Source: Anseranas semipalmata (lineage: Eukaryota > Chordata > Aves > Anseriformes > Anseranatidae). From it: DNA of 64,000 bases. Below, in pieces: positions 13,938-25,971 of this stretch (the stretch's first letter is position 1; each line of letters starts with the position of its first letter). The notes below the pieces were generated by a model, which saw nothing but the letters and a program-made list of their open reading frames with translations, was not told where the DNA came from and did not search any database. Location of the stretch: positions 62,001-126,000 of the forward strand of contig VXAA01004003.1 of NCBI GenBank assembly GCA_013399115.1, written 5' to 3'. The position numbers and the translations under genes are program-made.

Positions 13938-13966
13938 AAAAAAAAAGAAAAAAAAAAAAAAAAAAA
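13938..13966. repeat. Poly(A) run with one G
   Basis: A9, then G, then A19. Confidence 0.95.
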
Positions 13967-14530
13967 CAGACGCAGTGGGCTAATATAATACAAGTTTCCT
14001 TGCAAAATGAAACTTTTGACTGAGAGTTATCTTTTTGATACACTGTATATTAGATAAGAAAGATTAATTGCCGACATTAGCAACATGGCATGTTTTAAAA
14101 TGCCTATATAGATACTGGGAATAAAATTAATGTCAACCAGTATACAGAAAGAAATGGCAAATCTCACTACTGGAAGTTTAAATCTAAATGCCATACATCA
14201 TTATTAAACCATAAAGTTTAATTAAACTGTAGCTACTTCTATGGTTCATTTCCTTTCTGCTGAAGCATCTGTAGCTCGTCAGTGGATCCAAGCAAGTGCT
14301 GTGCACACATGGAAAAAAATTCTCACTCTGCTTTCATTATTCACAAGGCACAGGTAACGAGGGCTTCTACAGTCTATCCTGACAGCTGCTGTGCACTTGC
14401 TTTTCTCCGAGGCTTTAGAAAATAGCAAATTAAAACAAGTGCATGTTGGAGTTTCACCCGCTTTTACTCTTATTAGCATGATATCACAGGAAAGCAGTCT
14501 ACCCTTGAAAATACCAGGAACATTTTTCTT

Positions 14531-14550
14531 CCAGTGGCTTCAGCCACTGG
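14531..14550. repeat. GC-rich 8-bp-stem hairpin
   Basis: CCAGTGGC, loop TTCA, GCCACTGG: a perfect stem in an AT-rich intron. Confidence 0.85.
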
Positions 14551-17500
14551 CGGGAAAACAAGCCAAGGTCTTAAAATGTACTCTGCCTGTTAAAAGCTGG
14601 TAGTAAAAATTTACTCTACCTGCTGCAAAAACAATAAATATTTTTTTACTCCACTGCTAATACCCAGGGTGCAGAAATTAATTCATCAAAAATTGAGGCC
14701 AGATGTCCATTTAAAGACAGTCAGCTGAACAGAGGACAGGGTCACACGACCCAGGTGCACAGACCTTGCACATTCACCAGGCCTCCTTCATGACCTTTGC
14801 TCCTATTCTGACTAGCATTTTAAACTGTTTTCAAAAAACAGCAGCATTGATGCTATTGCCAGCCCATGATTCAGTTCATGTTCTGAACAGAGCACAAACA
14901 GCTCTCTGTTTACAGGGTTGCCACTGCAAGACATGACACAGGTATGGAAATGCCATTTGCATCCTCCTGCTTTCGCCGTGGTGAGCCGCTTTCAGCACAC
15001 CAGCACCCGCAGATCTGCTCCAATGCATCGCCACTGAGAAACTGATGCTGATAAATAACAAACATCACTGGCGCTCTATTACTCTGAAAGTCTGTAAATC
15101 GACTCAAAGTTTTAAACACGGCCAACTTGGAGAAACTAATGTATTTTCCCCAAGTCACTGTGCGTGCTTCAAAAGCACATGAGTTTCACAACTTGCCCCC
15201 CATACTCTTTAACACATCGACAGCAGGTATACGACATTTGACTTCTAGTCAGTGTGGAAAGATTTCGGTGTACTTAAAGTGGTAGGATCCTCTGATTCTG
15301 CACCGCTTGACCTGCAGTCTGCATCACTGAAACCCACAGGGACCCTGCCATCAGCTGTAATGGGTCCAGAAACAAGCACCAAGCAGGCAGAGGGCTCTGA
15401 AAAGAGGGCAGAACTAAGGAGTACCACAAAATCCCAAATTTGCTCACCTCTGAAAATCCCCACATAGCAGTCACAAATGCACATATAGTATAGGTAATAT
15501 TTTATCGCAAGAATGTTCAGGCATAGGCACCCAAATTGAATACATATGCAAATACCAGATTATATGCTTTGCATACTTAATAGGCAGATTAATTTGGCAG
15601 AAATGTTTCAAATATCTCAGCTTAAAACAAACTGATATAACCCTACTATACATATTTATGCATTGGTAGATATATAAAATACAGTGCTGATACTTTATAT
15701 CTAAAATTAAAATCAACACAAGCATCTTGCACGGGTATTAAAATATTCAGACTCATCATTCACTCAGCAAAAACCCTTAATGCTTTTGCTCTAAAAAAGT
15801 CTCCACAAATAACAGCCTCTATTGTTTTCTAAGTTGCCAGCCACCAGCAGGACCGCCAAAAATTGCCTAGCCAATAGATACTTCTCTCAGCTAGCTGCAA
15901 TTTAGTTACGTGGATCCAGATAAATATAGTACGTACTTCATTTAACAGCAGGCATATTTTAGGATAATACAGTTTAAAAATTATCAGATGTATATTTGGA
16001 TTTATGGTAGTGAAAATATTTAGTTGGCTAAAATTTAGAACGTACTGAACTATATGCAGAAATTTACTGGGATGTGATCATATTCTGCAGTAAGATGTTG
16101 TTCTGTACTATTACAACAGACATACAACTACAGCATAAAATAAAAATATTTAACATAAGACTACTTGAAGTATTTTTCATGCCTTAACTATTGGCGATGG
16201 AGACTAGAGAAAGACTCCTGGAAAAAAGCACTCCCTTTTTGCTGGAGACATGTTCAAATATCTCCTTGCATCTTCCCTTATAGGTGTCTGTGAATATTGT
16301 CAGTGAGCAGGAATTGCAACCTGATGAGTTAAAAAAAAATCTGTCATAACAAACAAACAAAAAAAGATTTAGACAGCTAAGGTACTTTTTAAATACATTT
16401 CTTTATTCTAAACGAACTGCACGCTTATTTGTATTGTATTGTTCTTTATTTCCATTCAATGTATTTTTCATTCAAGAGTATTACTAAAGGATCTTTCTAA
16501 GCCCAATTCTTTCAAATAATCAAGTTCTTTGGATTCCTTCAATCCAGAGATTTCCACTGAGAAAAATTTCACGTTACGTCTTAGCTTGCTTAAATTTTTC
16601 CCAATGCCCTGATAAATACTACCTCACTAAGAACACTTTGCAAACTGTCTGCTAGACAACTGTAATAATGTTTCTTAATGGTCATTTGAAATAATAAATT
16701 ACATAAATCTTGGAGTATCAGAATTCCTTTTCCCAAAAAAGAATCTGAAAGTCTTTTCATTTTTGAAAGTGTGCGTTGAAAATTGTAGCTATTGAACAAA
16801 TAAGCATGTAGCTATGTCTTTTCAACCCAAGCATTAAGTTCAGAGAAACTGAAAATTAAATGGACTAAGCAATAAACTGACTTCATTGATTTTCATTTTC
16901 CTTGTGAAACGTAAGGAGAAAGCACAAAGTACAGATTATGAGAAATATATTAGTTTTTAAATATTCTTTTGACTTTAGTCAGCCAGTGGAATACCAGTGA
17001 AAATTCCTGTGATAGGCATATATTGGGAATAAGATATTTTTCTAAAGTAAACTGCAAGGACTTTTAAAACTTTAGTAACGTTTAAGGTTCGCCAACCCCA
17101 ACTTAAGTTTTGCTACTGAATTCACGTTACGTTTCTTTACTCTGTGTTATAAAACCATAATCACTCAAAATATGTAAAAATACATGTTAATTTGCCCATT
17201 TTAATTCCGAGATTTCAACATAGAATATCATTAGTGTACCTGAAAATAAAATTGTATCTAGAGAATCTTCAAGGAGCACAAAAGGATGTGGTTTGGATAT
17301 TCATAATAGCTAACTTCAGAAGAAGGCTCCTCACTAGGAGATTAATCTGGATAAACTTAAGTCTCCATGAAAATTCTTCTCACATCAAATCATCATCATG
17401 ACAGACAGGGAAGGAGACAGGTGAAAATTGGACACACAAAAAACAAACTGCCAAGTTAACTCTAAAGATTTATAAAAACAAAATTTGCAGTGGATACACA

Positions 17501-18200
17501 AATATGAATTATAAGCGAATAATAGGGTCCATGGATTGAGAGAACATTATTTATCTATTTAAACTTCCAGATAAAATACTCTAAGGCCGAATATAAAAAA
17601 AACAATATAAGATACAGCTTGATTTCTACAGAGTAACACATCAATCTTTTAAAAAGACCTCAACTAAAAAAAAAAAATATTTTAATGCCCTTTGTACTTG
17701 AATTGAGCCAAAAAACACCTCTGCCAAGACTGAAGCACTGTGAAAAGAGGTATATATAAAAATATCCACCCTGTAAAAGCAGATCCACAATATGAAAAAC
17801 TGATGGTCACTTCTATTAGATTAGGAATGATCTGAGTATTGCATCATAACATACTGAGAAAATATAATAAGCCTAGTTAAATAGAAACATTGATGCTAAT
17901 TAGAAACAGGATCTCCCAAAATAAACTGCAACTTTAATATTTCAGCCATCATCCTACCTTAAGGAAAAACTGAAATGTAATAAAATGATATTCAGAAAAA
18001 AGAAAATATCAAAGAGATAAAAAGTTCAGAAAACTCACGGGAAATTAAAAACAAGTTAGATATTTCATGGCATATATATAAGGCAGACAAGAGGAAAATA
18101 TATCTTAAAGTTCACATAGCAAACAAACATTTCTGTGTACAATTTTACCCTCTGATTTTCACTACAGAAAAGAAGCAGTTACAACCATCGTTTATTACTT

Positions 18201-18202
18201 GC
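18201..18202 (-). other. Non-canonical GC splice donor of ZFYVE28 intron 7
   Basis: On the minus strand the exon-intron junction reads ATAAG|GCAAGTAATA. AG|GCAAGT is the usual form of the rare GC-AG class, with a strong U1 match except for the C. The acceptor at 10023-10024 (TTTTTAG|GG) is a normal AG. Only this pairing gives the conserved K-I-R-D-L-L junction. Confidence 0.9.
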
Positions 18203-18304
18203 CTTATTTTTCTTAACAGAGTGTGAAAAGGTCTGAAGAGTTCAGACATATCTTCTGGCTTGTGGTCCAAGTTTAATGGTCCCTCGGAGTAGACTACAAG
18301 GCCA
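18203..18304 (-). CDS. ZFYVE28: ZFYVE28 coding exon 7
   Basis: This exon has 102 nt: 1 base finishing Cys234, 33 codons (about residues 235-267) and 2 bases of Arg268. It encodes [20 protein letters not shown], then [13 protein letters not shown]. The acceptor is CTGCAG|TGGCC. The 3' boundary is unusual: the exon ends ATAAG and the intron begins GCAAGT. A GT a few bases further in (after ATAAGGCAA) would shift exon 8 out of frame, so the GC donor is the supported choice. This exon closes the conserved N-terminal domain; the sequence after it is mostly low-complexity and probably disordered. Confidence 0.95.
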
Positions 18305-19400
18305 CTGCAGTTCAAGCACACACACAAACACACAAAAACGAAAATTACTTCACACAGCAACTACTCAGTAAGGAATCTGAAAAACAACTATACACAAATA
18401 TTAGAACGACACTCAAGTTACTTCATTTTTGTACTGTTATCTTATTTGTCTTATTCACCTCCAGTTAGAATTAAATGATATTTAAAGCAACAGGAAAAAG
18501 ATCCCCTCCCCTCTGACCCCTGCTCCTGAAGCACCGGAGAAAGAGCAATGGACGCCCAAAGGAAGAACATACTTTCATTTCACTGTTGCAGCTGACCCAG
18601 AAGAAAGAAAAAAAAAGATTATCAAGTAACTTGGGGAAAGCTTACTCGCTTAAGAGAATGCAAACGGCTTGTTCTTTCCAGTCTAAATCATTTCTAGGTA
18701 AGATACTTGACTTACACTCCCATTTTTCTACCTCTAAGATAAGTATAACCTGGTAGCAACATGAGATGAAAAAGAAGAGACACACACTAAGTTGCATAAA
18801 ACACATTTTGGTAATACCACGCTTCTAAATGAACTCAGTACTTGTAAAATTTCGCTGTAAAGGGGTTAGTTCGTGATACTGAAAACCCCCGTGTACCTCA
18901 CTGAAAATACCTAAATAGTCCCTACTGACAGGATCACTACTGCCAAAACCCATCTGTGTCAGGGATTACACAAAATTCACCTTCTTCACCATACCTGCTG
19001 CATATTACTGCACTGTGTCTGAGGGACTGGATTCCACCCACATCAGGCACAACTCTGCTTAGAACTATTTAATTCTCTGCCCGCTGCAAAAACAACTTCT
19101 GTCTCTATAAGGCAAATGGATCACGTGTTCTCACCCTCTAGATTTCATACACTTTATTTCACCCCGGACATTTTCCCCTTCCTGCCCTTGGGTAACTGAG
19201 AACTGACTATTTCAAGGATACGTTGTTTTTACTACTGTCAAATTACACGTTGCTTCAGAGAGCTTTCTAGGTACAATAAAACTGCTGGTGTCTTCTGCTC
19301 ACCTTCTGTTCATTAGCAAGCACCCTGCGTAACCTCCTAAAGCTCTCTGACACACAGCAGCAATGCTGGTGTCACAAGTAATATGAATCCCACTGAAGTA

Positions 19401-19422
19401 TTTTTTTTTTAAAAAAAAAAAA
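19401..19422. repeat. T10A12 palindromic junction
   Basis: Ten T followed directly by twelve A, a self-complementary AT block in intron 6. Confidence 0.95.
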
Positions 19423-21364
19423 GACCACTTACACTCTGTTTACCATCTGGGAAATACTGCTCTTTTTATTCTCTTTATAAACCCAGAGTCTGGCTCATGC
19501 CCTGGTACCAGGGTAGTACTGCAGTCTCCCATCAGGCTGGAAGATGGCCACCAGTAAGTTCAGAATTGTCAAGACAACAGGGGTCCCAGAAATTTGACTA
19601 CTGACCTTGATCAACATTGCTCTGGGGACTGGGGTTTTGAGGGCAGGAGCAGGGAAGGGCGAGAACTGGAGCGTGAGGGAAGTTGCTTCTTTTGCAAGTC
19701 AACTTTTTTTTTTTGTGGCTTAAGACAAATTATCCTGTTACCAAGGATACGTACTATTTTTTTTTAAGCTTTCTGAGCTTCAATAGGGAGTCTACCATGA
19801 AGTGACATAGTTATCACTGACTCATGCAGTCACGTTCTGCCTAAACAAATGTCACTTTGCTGAGTGGAAGCTAGAGGCTGCTTCCACTGAACTTCTAACA
19901 GACAGAAAACACCATTCCTTTGGCAATTTCCAGGCTCACTTTTTATAGACCTTAACTCTCAGAAGAAATTAAAAAATATAAAAATAGAAGAGGGCTAAAG
20001 CACTACAAAAAAAATGATTGAAATGAGTGAAATGGCCTCTATATGAGACCTTTGAAAGAATTCTGAATCAAAGCTTGAATCTAGTTGTACCATGGAAGGA
20101 ATAAAAAATTGCAAAAAAAAAGTGCATCTTAACATTTACTACAAAATTCGAGGTTCACTGACACCTGTTAACACACTATGCAACATACTGTATAATGTGT
20201 ACAGTAAGCTGATGTCTGAGAAGAAACCTTAAAGAAAAACAAATGTGAAAAGTATTCCTTAAAGGAAAGGTTTGCTATTAGGGGATTGAGGGAAGCCAGC
20301 ACTTCTCCTTGGCCCAGACACATCCTTCTCAGACTACATAACACAGCAACAACATAGCAACTTTAAATGCAAGACAGATGCAACTCAAAGGCTTCTCCTT
20401 TCACAGTTCAAATAAAAGGCTTGCCTTTCTTCAAGAGAGCACCATGACTGGATGGTGTAATTTTCCTGTGTAACTTCATATGGCAGTGATTTATTTTCAA
20501 ATCATAGGATATTTGGGAGCAGTCAAACTGATTTCTCTTCTCTCTCTCTGTCCTTCTTTGTAATTTGGGATTGATATTCCTTTTTTCCAGAGAGCCCTTG
20601 GTTTTCCAGTGAGCAATCCTGTGGTGTTCTTTGTGCCTTCCAAGGGCTTCAGTGTATTCTCACATTCCTGTTGTCTTTTGATAATCAGATAATTACTGTT
20701 ATTATTTTCAGAACAATGGTTTCAGAGAATATCCTATTTAAAAGGAAAAATAGGCCACACGGATTTCCTAAGCAGAAGCACATTATATTCAGGATTTGAG
20801 GTTTCTTATTTCCCTCAGTTATAGTACTTATATTAGCTAACTTTAAAACATTCACAGTGGTAAAATATTGAAAATACGCTGGCTTTACTTCAGAGAAACT
20901 GCTGTCTTATTAAATCATGAAGACTCATTAGGAAAAATGCATCTGATGTGTTCAATGTTGAAAAAACTGCATGAAGCAAAAAAACTGTTTTAATTCAGTT
21001 ACCTGAGTGGTTAATACAGGGCATGAATTTACACGTAACAAGTTATACATGTTAATACTTTCCTTGAAGAAGATTTAATCCTAACTCAGTGCTCACAATG
21101 CACTCAGCTTCTTATGACAACTCCTTTTAGACCCAGAGTCATTAAGAAAAATAAACAATTACTATTGAAAACTTGTTTTTCAGGACGTGTATCCTTAGGC
21201 CATATTGTTTTTGAGTGACAGAATACCCGCTTTCAAAAAATCTTTTTGACAACATGACATTCTATATACTGATGTTCTTGGTTCACCTTTTAATTTTTTC
21301 TGGAGGATAATTGATCAACAGTTCCAGGGTCCTGCCTTCTATATTCCACCTTCTCTTCTTTTCC

Positions 21365-21390
21365 TTTTTTTTTTTTTTTTTTTTTTTTTT
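21365..21390. repeat. Poly(T) run, 26 nt
   Basis: T26 flanked by TTCC and CCTTC. On the gene strand it is poly(A). Confidence 0.95.
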
Positions 21391-21584
21391 CCTTCTATGA
21401 TAAACTGGCACAGACTTTTTTTTAAAATAAAAATGCTCTTTTTTGTAAGATAATGCAAGCAAACTCAGGTGAAAGAAAATACATCAAAATTCTGAACGAA
21501 GTTTTCTAAATCTTCAATACATTTTTGAGGGGGAGGTAGAGCAGAGAGTAGTTATATTGAATTCTGAATAACAGAATTACTTAC

Positions 21585-21674
21585 CATACTATGGCTAATC
21601 TTGGAATAGTAAACATTAAAGCTGGTTCATAGTCATCAATCATATCTTGAGTGAGGTATCCAAGCCTTAAGGCT
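21585..21674 (-). CDS. ZFYVE28: ZFYVE28 coding exon 6
   Basis: This 90-nt exon has 1 base finishing Arg204, 29 codons (about residues 205-233) and 2 bases of Cys234. It encodes [19 protein letters not shown] followed by [10 protein letters not shown]. The acceptor is TGCTTAG|AGCC and the donor TATG|GTAAGT. Exons 5 and 6 are the same length and phase, so skipping either one alone would keep the reading frame and remove exactly 30 residues. That is a property of the sequence, not evidence that skipping occurs. Confidence 0.95.
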
Positions 21675-23945
21675 CTAAGCAGAAGAATAAAGTGATTTAG
21701 CAAGAGATTAGACTCTCAAAGAAAACATTTCAATAGGAAAAAATATGAAAAAATTGTTGTGATATAAGCCCAGACTGATAGTATTTAACTCATGAACTAT
21801 TTGTATACAACCTAATATACAATGTACATAATTGACTGTTATAGCCTCCACTGTAAAAAATAATAATAATAATAATTCAACACTTAAAGCTTTTATAGCT
21901 ATCCAAAACCAAAATAATTTTTATGCCACTTTCCCTTCTTCTATACTATTTCACAACAGGTTGCAACTTGTTACTGGAAACCACTGGTGCTTACAGGCTT
22001 GCAAGTTAAAAAAAAAAAAAAATAACAGGGGAAAGTATTTGGTTTCATTTTCAAATAAAACTTGCTAAAATCTTTTAGGTCAAAACACGCTAAGCTCACA
22101 AAGCTAACTAAAAAGAACTTATGTAGAGCAACTACTATTGAAGTCTCTGAATTTAATATCTGGAACCCTTCATCATCCCCTAATACTTTTTCAAATATCT
22201 CAATCCCCTTTTTGGACTGAAACCCATTTTTTTTTCAGGCTTTTTGCTTGGCAATATTTTCTAAGTTTTCTCACAGTTTCGTAATTTCCTCAGAAGTTTC
22301 TTCTCCACTTTGTCTATATAATTGTGTAAGATGACACCTACACGGCACAGTAGTCTAGCTGATAGTACTGGTCCTGAGTAGAATGGAATTAAGTCAATAC
22401 TCAGCTTGCCAACACTGCTGTTGGTAGACAGCAAAATGGCCATAGCTCAGTCGGTGCTAGCACTAGACGGACTCATTCAGTACATGGCCAACTACAACTC
22501 CCACATTTTTTCCTACATTCCACTGCCAGATTATCCAAAGACAAACCATGATTCTCCTCTTACTAGGCAAATATGCGGCATTTATATTTAGTAACTGTCC
22601 GACAGATTAAAGATAATTCCTCCTACAAGGCCAACTTCAAGGTCCTGCACCTGGGCAACAGCAGTCCAAAGCACAAACACAGTCTGGGTGGAGAATGGAT
22701 TGAGAGCAGCCCTGAGGAGAAGGACCTGGGGGTGCTGGTTGATGAGAAGCTCAACAAGAGACAGCAATGTGCGCCTGCAGCCCAGAAATCTGACTCTATC
22801 CTGGGCTGCATCAAAAGAAATGTGGCCAGCAGGTTGAGGGAGGTGATTCTCTGTCTCTGCTCTGCTCTCACGAGACCCCACCTAGAACACTGCGTTCAGC
22901 TCAGGGGCCCCAGCACAAGAACATGGACCTGTTAGTACAAGTCCAGAGGAGGGCCACAAGGATGATCAAAGGGCTGGAACCCCTCTTCTATGATGACAGG
23001 CTGAGGGAGTTGGGGTTGTTCAGCCTGGAGAAGAAAAGGCTCTGGGGAGACCTCATTATGGTCTTCCAGTACCTAAAGGGGGCTACAGGAAAGCTGAGGA
23101 GGGACTCTTTGTCAGGGAGTGTAGTGATAGGACAAGGGGTAATGGTTTTCAACTAAAATAGGGTAGATTTAGATTAGATATTAGGAAGAAATTCTTCACT
23201 CAGAGGGTGGTGAGGCACTGGCACAGGCTGCCCAGAGAAGCTGTGGATGCCCCATCCCTGAAGGTGTTCAAGGCCAGGCGGGATGGGGCTTTGGGCAACC
23301 TGCTCTGGTGGGAGGTGTCCCTGCCCATGCCAGGGGGGTTGGAACTGGATGGGCTTTAAGGTTCCTTCCACTCTATGATTCTATGATACTTGTTGCAATC
23401 ATTTTCAGTTGTAATCCTTTCTTTTAAAAGGCCTGAAACACCTCACATCTTGGTGCCATCTACAGATTTTAAGTGTGCTCTGTACTCCTTCATTCCTTTA
23501 TCAAAGTCTCAACCATACCATATGCATGGAAGTTAAGCTCCAGTCCTAGGGTTTTAAAGAGCCTTTACAAGTTCTTTATGATAATCACTGGAGGTTTGCA
23601 GATGATTTGAATTATCTCCACAGGTATTCTTTACTGAAATAACATTACGTGTTGATGCCTTAAACAGATTGAGCACTTTTAAATGTTTAGTCTTCATTTA
23701 CACATCTATAAGTAGGCATACCAACAATATTACAGTATTATTACCTTTTCTTTAACAACCAAAAGAAAAGGCTTATGCCTGGCAAGCATGCATAATGCTT
23801 TTTAAGTTTGTACTTGGATACTTAAAGTTAAATGCCTGATGTTTTTATGATGCTTCTTAAAGGCTACAGGTAAGGTATTTCTATAAAACTTCAGACTGAC
23901 AGTAAACATAGAAGTGAAAATCTAGTAGTCAATTGAATTGCTTAC
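21675..23945 (-). other. ZFYVE28 intron 5
   Basis: This 2.3-kb intron has GTAAG/TTAG ends. About one third is a decayed CR1 fragment in antisense orientation to the gene (22612-23389). A short AAT repeat lies near 21852-21867 and an A-rich stretch near 22009. Nothing else is recognisable. Confidence 0.85.
22612..23389 (+). mobile_element. CR1 LINE fragment, decayed, antisense to ZFYVE28
   Basis: On the plus strand this reads as the CR1 3' region: a KVLHLGN segment, KDLGVLVDEKLN, ILGCIKRNVASRLREV, then a frameshift near 22905-22930, [30 protein letters not shown] and a stop near 23155. The 3' tail is TCTATGATTCTATGATA ending about 23389. Small deletions around the GGGGCCCCAGCACAAGAA stretch break the frame, so the copy is inactive. 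It sits in intron 5, between exons 5 and 6. Confidence 0.95.
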
Positions 23946-24035
23946 CTCTCCACAGTTTCACAAAATAGTACGATTACCTCTTGCTGTACATAATATTCTT
24001 TTGGAGACTTCACAGGTACCATGGCCGACACATAA
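23946..24035 (-). CDS. ZFYVE28: ZFYVE28 coding exon 5
   Basis: This 90-nt exon has 1 base finishing Ser174, 29 codons (about residues 175-203) and 2 bases of Arg204. It encodes [15 protein letters not shown], then [14 protein letters not shown]. The acceptor is TTGTAG|TTATG and the donor GAGAG|GTAAG. It is shorter than a typical open-frame cutoff, so it was found by reading the minus strand between exons 4 and 6. The junction codons on both sides (AG|T and AG|A) restore Ser and Arg as in the vertebrate protein. Confidence 0.95.
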
Positions 24036-25768
24036 CTACAAAGATTATGAAATAAGTAATGTACTATTGTTTTGCATGATTTAACAAATCAGACCATAAA
24101 TAAAAACAAACCTAAGCCAAAACACCTTAGAAGCACATTTCCTGAACCATTTTATATATATTTTGACAGCACTAACTACAACAATTGTAAATGGTAAGAA
24201 TCTGTATGAAATGTAGCTGATTTACTTATTGCACATTGAGGTAATGGAACTCAGTAGTAATTTATAGGTATAATTACATATATTTAGCAATCGGAAATTC
24301 ATACTGTATGACACAGGGAGGCAGGTCCTAGAAGGATCTTTATTGCTGCATCTTGACAATAGAAGAGTTTACGCTGCATTTCTTGGAGAAAAAAAATGAG
24401 TAAAATATACATTTTATCTAGAAAGGTTTCAGTTGAAATTGTATTAGTGAAATTCAGTTAGTCAGCAGAGACACAATTTAGGAGACTTAAAAGTTGGCCT
24501 CATTTCTATGTGGAATTACATGCAAAAACACTAACGGACAAGGCAAGAAACACTGGTAGAAGTAGGGTGTTTTCTGTTATTATATTATCCAATCAGTCAT
24601 TTGTGGACTACAGGTAACACAGGAAGGAAAAAAGTTGTTTTGGAAAACAATGGCAGATGAAACTGCTGTATGTACAGTTGGTATGGTCAGGTCAGAAACT
24701 GTGTGCAGGCATTGTCCAGAACCAGCTACTGATTGCCATTGGTGTCTGCACAAAAAGTCATACTTTCTAATTGGTGTTTTCAATTAAGATGTTTTTCAAT
24801 ATAACAGCATAATTATGATTTTCTGAATCAGAAAAAATAATTCATCTGAGTAAAATAATAAATAGAATACAAACACTGAGGAAGGGCAATCAATAATGGG
24901 AGACAGGACATTCTAGGGATTATTTCTAAGAAAAATTTAAAACACTACCCAATTAAAAAAAAAAGTTCTGCTGAAGGTAGGAATTGCTGTATTATGTTAG
25001 ATCCATAGATAATCTTGTCCAGTATCCTGTCTCCAATTATTCCCACCACCGCATACATCTAGCAGACATGCAGGAAGCTGGCTTAAATTATGCAGCACAA
25101 TACAAGACTTGGTCAATAGGATCTTTGACCCAACAAGCAGTTATTTTTTCTCACCCCAAAAGCAGTTATTTTATTTTTGCCATAAACCTCCAAGCCATTT
25201 TTCCATCAGAAGTTCTAAATCAGTATGTTCTTGAGTTTAATTATGGCTCACGTGTAAAAGCACTTCCTTCATCAGATTTCAATTTGCCTTCTTAAATTCA
25301 CTGAGTGCATCTTGCTTTTATCTCTAAGCACGAGACAGAACAAAACCTTGTAATCTCTAGACTACTTGTTATCATAAATATATTTTTAATGTCTCTTATT
25401 TGTCACTTCTTCTCTGACAAAGAAACATTAAGGGAAGAGATTTATGGCTTCCTTTTGTGTCTTGGAAAACCTCCCTCAAATGCCATATGCCAGTATGCAA
25501 ATGGAAGATTACAGTTGACTTGAGGAGAGCAAATGTTGATTGCTAAAAAGCTATTTAATTTTCTATTTATTATTGCTACACTAGAAGGGAAAAAAATAAC
25601 AATACAACACATTACTGAATACTTTAAATGTCATAACAACAACAACAAAAAAACGCTTTTTCTATTAAAAGAAAACAGAACAAAACAGCCAACTTCCAAA
25701 AACAAAAAGCCAGCCAACAGCTATAGTAGCCAGGGCAATGCTCATAATGGATTAACTTAGAATGTTAC
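24036..25768 (-). other. ZFYVE28 intron 4
   Basis: This 1.7-kb intron, the shortest in the window, has GTAACA/TTGTAG ends. It contains one copy of an old dispersed repeat around 24980-25095 and otherwise AT-rich unique-looking sequence. Confidence 0.85.
24980..25095 (+). repeat. Copy A of an old dispersed repeat
   Basis: The segment includes GATCCATAGATAATCTTGTC followed by CCAGTATCCTGTCTCC (25019-25034). The same 16-mer and similar upstream sequence recur at 26474-26489. I recall the phrase 'gtccatctagcccagtatcctgtctcc' from an ancient amniote interspersed element, but I cannot name the family with confidence. Boundaries are approximate. Confidence 0.5.
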
Positions 25769-25971
25769 CTTAATTCAAATTCAGCAAAAAGGACATCAAA
25801 ATGCTTGAGTGAATCTTTCATTTTTTCCGTGTAGAGGTTCAAATCCCTTAAGGCCTGGTCACGTATGATGTTTCTAACTTCCTCTAGGCTGCGGGTCAGA
25901 TCCTTGGCCAACGGTCTCATAGCCATACTCTCAATTTCACGATTCATAATAATTGAACCAGCAGCCAAACA
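25769..25971 (-). CDS. ZFYVE28: ZFYVE28 coding exon 4
   Basis: This exon has 203 nt: 67 codons (about residues 107-173) plus two bases of a serine codon finished in exon 5. It starts [12 protein letters not shown], includes [18 protein letters not shown] and ends LFAEFEL. The acceptor is CGTAG|TGTTTG and the donor TTAAG|GTAACA. Acidic and basic residues alternate with hydrophobic positions, consistent with the helical N-terminal domain of the family. Apparent starts at 25968 are not initiation sites: the codon there is TTG, inside the exon. Two copies of an old dispersed repeat motif sit on either side of this exon. Confidence 0.96.

Larger units (their letters stand above)
10023..18202 (-). 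other. ZFYVE28 intron 7 (GC-AG class)
   Basis: This 8.2-kb intron contains a relatively intact sense-orientation CR1 fragment (11574-12332), a CA microsatellite (11349-11369), a TAG microsatellite (12838-12862), a poly(A) run (13938-13966) and a short GC-rich hairpin (14531-14550). Open frames elsewhere in it are short and show no recognisable protein. Confidence 0.85.
18305..21584 (-). other. ZFYVE28 intron 6
   Basis: This 3.3-kb intron has GTAAGT/CTGCAG ends. It holds a T10A12 palindromic homopolymer junction (19401-19422) and a T26 run (21365-21390). I see no other structure. Confidence 0.85.

Noticed and set aside
18308..18360. Upstream extension of exon 7 ([15 protein letters not shown])
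   Set aside because: It is intronic sequence 5' of the acceptor CTGCAG; the true upstream codons come from exon 6.
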